From NCBI GenBank assembly GCA_034359265.1, contig CP136898.1:57525501-57589500 (forward strand): DNA of 64,000 bases. The letters run 5' to 3'. Under the pieces are notes generated by a model, which made no database searches, was not told the origin of the DNA, and was given only the letters and a program-made list of their open reading frames with translations. Numbering within the stretch: position 1 is the stretch's first letter; every line of letters begins with the position of its first letter. This document shows positions 56,701-64,000 of the stretch, piece after piece. The translations under genes and the position numbers were made by a program. The stretch is from Canna indica. Its lineage: Eukaryota; Streptophyta; Magnoliopsida; Zingiberales; Cannaceae.

Positions 56701-58521
56701 CCAACTTTCGGAAGCATATTCCAAACTTTTCAAACCAACTACCCAACTTTCGGAATAAAGTTTCCAACTTTCGAAACCAAGTTGTCAACTTTCGGAACAA
56801 TGTTTCGAACAATAGAAAACAAGTTCCCAGCTTTCGGAACCTTGTTCCGAGCATTCGAAACCAAGTTCCCAACTTTTGGAACAAATTTCCCCTCTTTCGA
56901 AACTAAATTCCCAACTTTCAGAACCAAGTTCAGATCTTTCTGAACCAAGTTCCAAAATCTTCGAACCAAGTTCCCATCTTTCGGAACCAAGTTCCCAACT
57001 TTTGGAACGATGTTCTCATCTTTCGAAACCAATTTTCCAACTATCGGAACCAAATTCTCAACTTTCCAAACCAAGTTCCGAACTTACATAACCAAGTTCC
57101 GTACTTTCTGAACCAAGTTCGCAACTTTCAGAACCAAGTTCACAACTTCATAATCTAGTTCGCAACTTTCAGAACCAAGTTCCAATCTATCTAAACCAAA
57201 TTCCCAATTTTCGGAACCAAGTTCCGATCCTTCCGAAATAAGTTCCCAACTTTTTGAACTAAGTTTCCAACTTTCGAACCAAGTTCCCAACTTTCGGAAC
57301 CAAATTCTCAACATTTCAAACCAAGTTCTCAACTTTGTAATAAAGTTTCCAACTTTTAAAACCAAGTTCTCATCTTTCTAAACCAACTTCCCGACTGTCG
57401 GAACCAAATTCTCAACTTTCCGAACCAAGTTACCAACTTTTGGAATATATTTCCCAACGTTCGAAACCAAATTCTCAAATTTCCGAACCAAGTTCCAAAC
57501 CTTTGTAACCAAGTTCCCAACTTTTTGAATAACGTTCCCAACTTTTGTAACCAGCTTCTAACTTTCAGAACCAAGTTCCCAACTTTTTGAACCAAGTTCC
57601 CAACTTTCTGAACAAAGTTCCTTTCTTTCCAAATCAAGTTCTGAACTTTCGAAACCATATTCCCAATTTTTGGAACCAAGTTCCCAACTATCGGAACAAA
57701 GTTCCCATCTTTCGAAACCAAGTTCCCAACTTTCCGAACCATGTTCCCAACTTTCGGAAGCATATTTCGAACTTTTCAAACCAACTTCCCAACTTTCGGA
57801 ATAAAGTTTCCAACTTTCGAAACCAAGTTGTCAACTTTCGGAACAATGTTTCGAACATTCGAAAACAAGTTCCCAGCTTTTGGAACCTTGTTCCGAGCAT
57901 TCAAAACCAAGTTCCCAACTTTTGGAACAAATTTCCCCTCCTTCGGAACTAAATTTCCAACTTTCAGAACCAAGTTCAGATCTTTCTGAACCAAGTTCCG
58001 AAATCTTCGAACCTAGTTCCCATCTTTCGGAACCAAGTTCCCAACTTTTGGAACCAAGTTCTCATATTTCGAAACCAATTTTCCAACTATCGGAACCAAA
58101 TTCTCAACTTTCCGAACCAAGTTCCGAACTTACATAACCAAGTTCCCTAATTTCTGAACCAAGTTCGCAACTTTCAGAAACAAGTTCACAACTTCATAAC
58201 CTAGTTCGCAACTTTCAGAACCAAGTTCACAACTTCATAACCTAGTTCGCAACTGTCAGAACCAAGTTCCAATCTATCTGAACGAAATTCCCAATTTTCG
58301 GAACCTAGTTTCGATCTTTCCGAAATAAGTTCCCAACTTTTTGAACTAAGTTTCCAACTTTCGAACCGAGTTCCCAACTTTCGGGACCAAATTCACAACA
58401 TTTCAAACCAAGTTCTCAACTTTGTAATAAAGTCCCCATCTTTCGAAACCAAGTTCCCAACTTTCCGAACTATGTTCCCAACTTTCGGAAGCATGTTCCG
58501 AACTTTACAAACCAACTTCCC

Positions 58522-58585
58522 AACTTTCGGAATAAAGTTTCCAACTTTCGGAATAAAGTTTCCAACTTTCGGAATAAAGTTTCCA
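58522..58585. repeat. Homogeneous 21-bp triplet
   Basis: Three consecutive identical units of the variant CCAACTTTCGGAATAAAG plus TTT. The paralogous block has four at 61386-61470, and other 1.05-kb units have one (for example 48455 and 55825). This is direct evidence of recent single-unit amplification. Confidence 0.92.
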
Positions 58586-61385
58586 ACTTTCGGAACCAAG
58601 TTGTCAACTTTCGGAACAATGTTCCGAACATTCGAAAACAAGTTCCCAACTTTCGGAACCTAGTTCCGAGCATTCGAAACCAAGTTACCAACTTTTGGAA
58701 CAAATTTCCCCTCTTTCGGAACTAAATTCTCAACTTTCGGAACCAAGTTCCGATCTTTCTGAACCAAGTTCTGAAATCTTCGAACCAAGTTCCTATCTTT
58801 CGGAACCAAGTTCTCAACTTTTGGAACCAATTTCCCATATTTCGAAAACAATTTCCCAACTATTGGAACCAAATTCTCAACTTCTCAAACCAAGTTCCGA
58901 ACTTAGATAACCAAGTTCCCTACTTTCTGAACCAAGTTCGCAACTTTCAGAAACAAGTTCACAACTTCATAACCTAGTTCGCAACTTTCAGAACCAAGTT
59001 CACAACTTCATAACCTAGTTCGCAACTGTCAGAACCAAGTTCCAATCTATCTGAACCAAATTCCCAATTTTCGGAACCAAGTTTCGATCTTTCCGAAATA
59101 AGTTCCCAACTTTTTGAACTAAGTTTCCAACTTTCGAACCGAGTTCCCAACTTTCGGGACCAAATTCTCAACATTTCAAACCAAGTTCTCAACTTTGTAA
59201 TAAAGTTCCCAACTTTCCAAACCAAGTTCTCATCTTTCTAAACCAACTTCCCGACTGTCGGAACCAAATTTTCAACTTTTCGAACCAAGTTTTGAACTTT
59301 CGTAACCAAGTTTCCAACTTTTGGAATAAATTTCCCAACTTTCGAAACCAAATTCTCAAATTTCTGAACCAAGTTCCAAACCTTCGTAACCAAGTTCCCA
59401 ACTTTCTGAAATCATGTTCCCAACTTTTGTAACCAGCTTCTAACTTTCAGAACCAAGTTCCCAACTTTTTGAACCAAGTTCCCAACTTTCTGAACCAAAT
59501 TCTCAACTTTCGGAACCTATTTCTGATCTTTACGAATCAAGTTCCGCACTTTTCGAACCAAGTTTCCAACTTTCGGAACCAAGTTCCCAACTTTCAGAAA
59601 AAAATTCTCAACATTTCAAACCAAGTTCCGATCTTTCGGAATCAAGTTCCCAAATTTTGAAACCAATTTCCCAACTTTCTGACCAAATTCTCAACATTTC
59701 AAACCAAGTTCTCATCTTTCTGAACCAACTTCCCAATTGTCGGAACAAAATTCTCAACTTTTCGAACCAACTTCCGAACTTTCGTAACCAAGTTTCCAAC
59801 TTTCGGAATCAATTTCCCAACTTTCGAAACCAAATTCTCAAATTTCCGAACCAAGTTCCAAACTTTCGTAACCAAGTTCCCAACTTTTTGAATCATGTTC
59901 CCAACTTTTGGAACCAGCTTCCAACTTTCAGAACCAAGTTCCCAACTTTCATAACCAAGTTCCCAACTTTTTGAACCAAGTTCCCAACTTTCTGAACCAA
60001 ATTCCCAACTTTCAGAACCAATTCCTGAACTTTCTGAACCAAGTTCCGTACTTTTTGAACCAAGTTTCCAACCTTGGGAACCAAGTTCCCAACTTTCGGA
60101 ACAAAATTCTCAACTTTTCAAACCAAGTTTCGAACTTTCATAATCAAGTTCCCATCTTTTGGAACCAATTTCCCAACTTTCTGACCAAATTCTCAAAATT
60201 CCAAACCAAATTCCAAACTTTCGTAACCATGTTCCCAACTTCCGGAACCAAGTTTCTAACTTTCTGAACCAATTTTCCAACTATCGGAACCAAATTCTAA
60301 ACTTTCCAAACCAAGTTCCCTACTTTCTGAACCAAGTTCGCAACTTTCAGAACCAAGTTCACAACTTCATAATCTAGTTCGCAACTTTCAAAACCAAGTT
60401 CCAATCTATCTGAACCAAATTCCCAATTTTCGGAACCAAGTTCCAATATTTCCGAAATAAGTTCCCAACTTTCGGAACCAAATTCTCAACATTTCAAACC
60501 AAGTCCTCAACTTTGTAATAAAGTTTCCAACTTTCAAAACCAAGTTCTCATCTTTCTAAACACACTTCCCGACTGTCGGAACCAAATTCTCAACTTTTCG
60601 AACCAAGTTCCGAACTTTCGTGACCAAGTTTCCAACTTCCGGAATCAATTTCCCAACGTTCGAAACCAAATTCTCAAATTTCCGAACCAAGTTCCAAACC
60701 TTTGTAACCAAGTTCCCAACTTTCTGAATCATGTTCCCAACTTTTGTAACCAGCTTCTAACTTTCAGAACCAAGTTCCTAACTTTTCGAACCAAGTTCCC
60801 AACTTTCTGAACCAAATTCCAAACTTTCGGAACCTATTTCTGATCTTTCCGAATCAAGTTCCGTACTTTTCGAACCAAGTTTCCAACTTTCGAAACCAAG
60901 TTCCCAACTTTCCGGACCTAGTTCTGAACTTTCGTAACCATGTTCCAAACTTTCTAAACCAAGTTCCCACCTTTCGGAACCAAGTTCCCATCTTTTGCAA
61001 CCAATTTCCCAACTTTCTGACCAAATTCTCAAAATTCCGAACCAAATTTCGAACCTTCGTAACCAAGTTCCCATCTTTTTGAACCTAGTTCCTAACTTTT
61101 AGAACCAAGTTTCCATCTTTTAGAACCTAGTTCGTAACTTTCAAACCAAGTTTCCAACTTTCTGAATCAAGTTTCCAACTTTCTGAACCAAGTTCCCAAC
61201 ATTCCGAACCAAGTACCTTTCTTTCCAAATCAAGTTCTGAATTTTCGAAACCATCTTCCCAATTTTTGGAACCAATTTCCCAACTATCGGAACCAAGTTC
61301 CCATCTTTCGGAACCAAGTTCCCAACTTTCCGAACTATGTTCCCAACTTTCGGAAGCATGTTCCGAACTTTTCAAACCAACTTCC

Positions 61386-61470
61386 CAACTTTCGGAATAA
61401 AGTTTCCAACTTTCGGAATAAAGTTTCCAACTTTCGGAATAAAGTTTCCAACTTTCGGAATAAAGTTTCC
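61386..61470. repeat. Homogeneous 21-bp quadruplet
   Basis: Four consecutive identical units of the variant CCAACTTTCGGAATAAAG plus TTT, one more than the paralogous site at 58522-58585. The extra unit accounts for the 21-bp step in the block offset. Confidence 0.92.
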
Positions 61471-62082
61471 AACTTTCGGAACCAAGTTGTCAACTTTTGG
61501 AACAATGTTCCGAACATTCGAAAACAAGTTCCCAACTTTCGGAACCTAGTTCCGAGCATTCGAAACCAAGTTACCAACTTTTGGAACAAATTTCCCCTCT
61601 TTCGGAACTAAATTCCCAACTTTCGGAACCAAGTTCCGATCTTTCTGAACCAAGTTCTGAAATCTTCGAACCAAGTTCCTATCTTTCGGAACCAAGTTCT
61701 CAACTTTTGGAACCAATTTCCCATCTTTCGAAAACAATTTCCCAACTATTGGAACCAAATTCTCAACTTCTCAAACCAAGTTCCGAACTTACATAACCAA
61801 GTTCCCTACTTTCTGAATCAAGTTCGCAACTTTCAGAAACAAGTTCACAACTTCATAACCTAGTTCGCAACTTTCAGAACCAAGTTCACAACTTCATAAC
61901 CTAGTTCGCAACTGTCAGAACCAAGTTCCAATCTATCTGAACCAAATTCTCAATTTTCGGAACCAAGTTTCGATCTTTCCGAAATAAGTTCCCAACTTTT
62001 TGAACTAAGTTTCCAACTTTCGAACCGAGTAGCCAACTTTCGGGACCAAATTCTCAACATTTCAAACCAAGTTCTCAACTTT

Positions 62083-62443
62083 TTTTTGCAACAAGGCATA
62101 GGAAATATATTAAGACGTAAAAGAATACAATAGAGTTCAAGACACGACTACCATTAATAGGAATGGTAGAGCTTCTCATCCCCCAAAGGAAAAGACCACG
62201 CCCCTCACCTCCGGCATTGCCATCAGCAAGGTAGTAGCCAAAACCTTAGGAGAAGAGGAACAAAAGGAAAACCCACAGCCCGGGTCAAGCACAATATAGA
62301 GATGAAAACAATGCATCACACACGGTTACCCACAACTCGGGCCAAGTAAGGAATATCAGATGGACTACCCACAACTCGGGGGCCAAGCAATATATAAAGC
62401 CCACACAGCGAATTACTAAGCTTGACGGACAGGAGTAAAATGG
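62083..62443 (-). other. LINE 3'UTR, minus strand
   Basis: Non-coding tail after the ORF2 stop with the GTTGTGGGTA and GGCTGTGGGT motif set (complements near 62271, 62330 and 62370), as in the LINE at 46717-47400. It ends in a short oligo(A) tail at the array junction. Confidence 0.8.
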
Positions 62444-63279
62444 CTAATCTTGACTGACAGGAGTGAAATGGACTTGAATGCTCCACCGTTCTGCAATAGC
62501 TCTGTTCCATGGTGTGTCGGTGATAGGCCTGGTACCATATATCTGAAGAATTTTGCTTTTAACTCTTGTGATAACACTACTAAGCACACTAGCAGGTGAA
62601 GAGGACACATGAGAAAAAATACGATCATTCCGCTCACGCCAAATGAAATAAACTGAAGCAGTGAGGGCAAGACGCCTAATATAGCCAATGAATGAGTCTC
62701 CACTCATAACGTCTTCCCACCATCTAAGCTGATCACCCCAATGATGCAGCAAAAACAACAGCTGGTAGAGTGTGTAATTTCCCAATGTGAAAGTCGATCA
62801 AGAGTTGGTAATCTTCGTAAGAGAGCAAGCCATAAGACAAAAGAGTACCTTGGGATCCTTCCCTTGAACCAAACAAGATGATGCCAAGTAACCATGGGAT
62901 TAGTGGGGGAAATGCCCTTGCAAGCTGATGCAATACTGAAAAAACCATCACTAGACGGCTTCCAGATTATCTGATCGTCATTCGAACTAGTAATAACAGT
63001 GCCAATGGAATCCCAAGCACTAAGCAGGTCAAGCTCATGAGCAAGATTACCCAGATGCCAAGTATTCTGCTACCAAATGGAAGATACCCTGGCTGTCCTA
63101 CTTGAGTAGAGGCGGGCCGGGATATGGTTGTTCATCCTGTCAATAAGAAGGTAATCAGGAATCCAAGGATCAAGCCAGAGGAATGTGTTCGTACCGTCAC
63201 CAATGCGGTACTCTACCAGTTTATGGGCATAATCACGAGCAAAAAGAATGCTACGAAAACACCAAGAGCAGGCCCATGG
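62444..63279 (-). pseudogene. LINE ORF2 C-terminal fragment with decayed zf-RVT region
   Basis: Minus-strand reading in order: KLVEYRIGDGTNTFLWLDPW and IPARLYSSRTARVSSIW (63279-63070), a stop, then WHHLVWFKGRIPRYSFVLWL then RRLPTLDRLSHW (62895-62790), and finally LHHWGDQLRWWEDVMSG through HFTPVSQD (about 62760-62444). The cysteine pairs expected in zf-RVT after LSHW are mostly lost. ITHSTSCCFCC marks a deletion and frame change relative to the intact LINE at 21689-24731. The RT catalytic domain lies upstream of the truncation and is absent. Confidence 0.87.
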
Positions 63280-64000
63280 TTTGTAATAAAGTTCCCAACT
63301 TTCCAAACCAACTTCTCATCTTTCTAAACCAACTTCCCGACTGTCGGAACCAAATTCTCAACTTTTCGAACCAAGTTTTGAACTTTCGTAACCAAGTTTC
63401 CAACTTTTGGAATCAATTTCCCAACTTTCGAAACCAAATTCTCAAATTTCTGAACCAAGTTCCAAACCTTCGTAACCAAGTTCCCAACTTTCTGAAATCA
63501 TGTTCCCAACTTTTGTAACCAGCTTCTAACTTTCAGAACCAAGTTCCCAACTTTTTGAACCAAGTTCCCAACTTTCTGAACAAAATTCTCAACTTTCGGA
63601 ACCTATTTCTGATCTTTACGAATCAAGTTCCGCACTTTTCGAACCAAGTTTCTAACTTTCGGAACCAAGTTCCCAACTTTCAGAAAAAAATTCTCAACAT
63701 TTCAAACCAAGTTCCGATCTTTCTGAATCAAGTTCCCAACTTTTGAAACCAATTTCCCAACTTTCTGACCAAATTCTCAACATTTCAAACCAAGTTCTCA
63801 TCTTTCTGAACCAACTTCTCAATTGTCGGAACAAAATTCTCAACTTTCCGAACCAACTTCCGAACTTTCGTAACCAAGTTTCCAACTTTCGGAATCAATT
63901 TCCCAACTTTCGAAACCAAATTCTCAAATTTCCGAACCAAGTTCCAAACTTTCGTAACCAAGTTCCCAACTTTTTGAATCATGTTCCCAACTTTTGGAAC
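63280..64000. repeat. 21-bp minisatellite array, block 8 (continues past the window)
   Basis: Array resumes after the minus-strand LINE and duplicates 59194-59914 nearly base for base at an offset of 4086. It is cut by the window edge, so the array's full extent is unknown. Confidence 0.96.

Larger units (their letters stand above)
47401..58140. repeat. Higher-order repeat of about 1.05 kb
   Basis: One marker string (minus-strand motif MLPKVGNMVRKVGNLVSKDG) recurs with ends at 48425, 49492, 50538, 54696, 55797, 56717 and 57763. Spacings are 1067, 1046, 4158, 1101, 920 and 1046. The 4158 gap equals one unit plus the 3.1-kb insertion at 50655-53786. A second marker (MVLKVGNFITKLRTWFEM) ends at 47985, 49073, 54277, 55399, 56298 and 57365. 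Units alternate in detail, so 53.8-55.8 kb and 55.9-57.9 kb form a dimeric repeat of about 2.0 kb. Each unit is about fifty 21-bp monomers. Confidence 0.88.
53787..62082. repeat. 21-bp minisatellite array, block 7
   Basis: The longest block in the second half of the window. The first part (53.8-58.1 kb) carries the 1.05-kb and 2.0-kb higher-order repeats. From about 58.4 kb a different block begins that is repeated at 61.3 kb. The block ends at the TTT target of the minus-strand LINE. Confidence 0.96.
62083..63279 (-). mobile_element. 5'-truncated LINE on the minus strand
   Basis: A 1,197-bp LINE end with its poly(A) (as T, only about 5 beyond the target's own TTT) at 62083 and its truncated 5' edge at 63279. 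The paralogous empty site is 59185-59220. Offsets on the two sides (2886 and 4086) show the insertion added exactly 1,200 bp, so the target duplication is 3 bp (TTT, 62080-62082 and 63280-63282). It shares its 3' part with the LINE at 46717-47400 and extends further 5'. Confidence 0.93.
58472..64000. repeat. 2.87-kb block duplication (58.4-60.0 kb copied at 61.3-64.0 kb)
   Basis: The run starting at 58472 recurs at 61337 (offset 2865). After an extra 21-bp unit in the second copy the offset is 2886 (TTT at 59194 against 62080). Beyond the LINE it is 4086 (59608 against 63694). The arithmetic closes exactly: 2865 + 21 + 1200, where 1200 is the 1,197-bp LINE plus a 3-bp duplication. The second copy runs off the end of the window. 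Confidence 0.92.

Noticed and set aside
1..64000. Heat-shock or hormone response elements (GAA..TTC or GGAACnnnGTTCC) in the satellite
   Set aside because: The half-site spacing is not that of the plant heat-shock element, and a steroid-type site has no meaning in plants. The resemblance follows from the satellite consensus.
1..64000. tRNA or rRNA genes, telomere repeats
   Set aside because: No cloverleaf with A and B boxes, rRNA core motif or TTTAGGG run was found. The only tRNA-related sequences are the two primer-binding sites.

Overview
This is nuclear DNA from a flowering plant, and almost all of it is repetitive. Plant affinity rests on four things: copia LTRs followed by a tRNA-iMet primer site, a CACTA transposon carrying both TNP2-like and Ptta/En/Spm-like genes, plant L1-type LINEs with a C-terminal zf-RVT domain, and two exons of a chloroplast-type FKBP gene. 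I cannot name the species. About 39 kb (roughly 62%) is one divergent minisatellite of about 21 bp (consensus GGAACCAAGTTCC followed by CAACTTTC). It is cut into eight blocks by inserted or captured sequence. I see no intact, ordinary host gene.

Layout. Array blocks: 1-11729, 11970-15952, 17489-21688, 24732-31036, 45746-46716, 47401-50654, 53787-62082, 63280-64000. Between them, in order: a 240-bp LINE reverse-transcriptase scrap (11730-11969); a copia solo LTR with a 5-bp target duplication (15953-17488); a 5'-inverted ('twin-primed') L1 LINE with a 10-bp duplication and a visible paralogous empty site (21689-24731); a 14.7-kb nest of copia elements on the minus strand (31037-45745), holding a 4.9-kb CACTA element (31817-36689) and a 2.4-kb gypsy-type LTR (41609-43981); a 5'-truncated LINE on plus (46717-47400); a 3.1-kb insertion with a Myb/SANT transposon ORF, two captured FKBP exons and one visible terminal inverted repeat (50655-53786); and a second 5'-truncated LINE on minus (62083-63279).

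The array is layered. 21-bp units vary base by base, but long strings of specific variants recur at about 1.05 kb (47-58 kb), about 2.0 kb (dimers at 53.8-57.9 kb), 2.35-2.8 kb and about 6.2-6.6 kb (1-15 kb), and 2.87 kb (58.5-64 kb). Because 21 is a multiple of three and the consensus has no stop in any frame, the array throws up hundreds of heptad-repeat ORFs on both strands. I treat these as a property of the satellite, not as genes.

Nothing here forms an operon or pathway. What the window records is an order of events: satellite growth, block duplication, LINE hits in single block copies, copia insertion, CACTA insertion into a copia LTR, and ectopic joining at a gypsy LTR. I found no convincing new functional system. 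The most unusual objects are the six-frame-open satellite with its nested periods, the captured FKBP exons beside a Myb/SANT transposon gene, a gag-bearing copia element with no visible pol, and a perfect 27-bp hairpin at 51463-51557.
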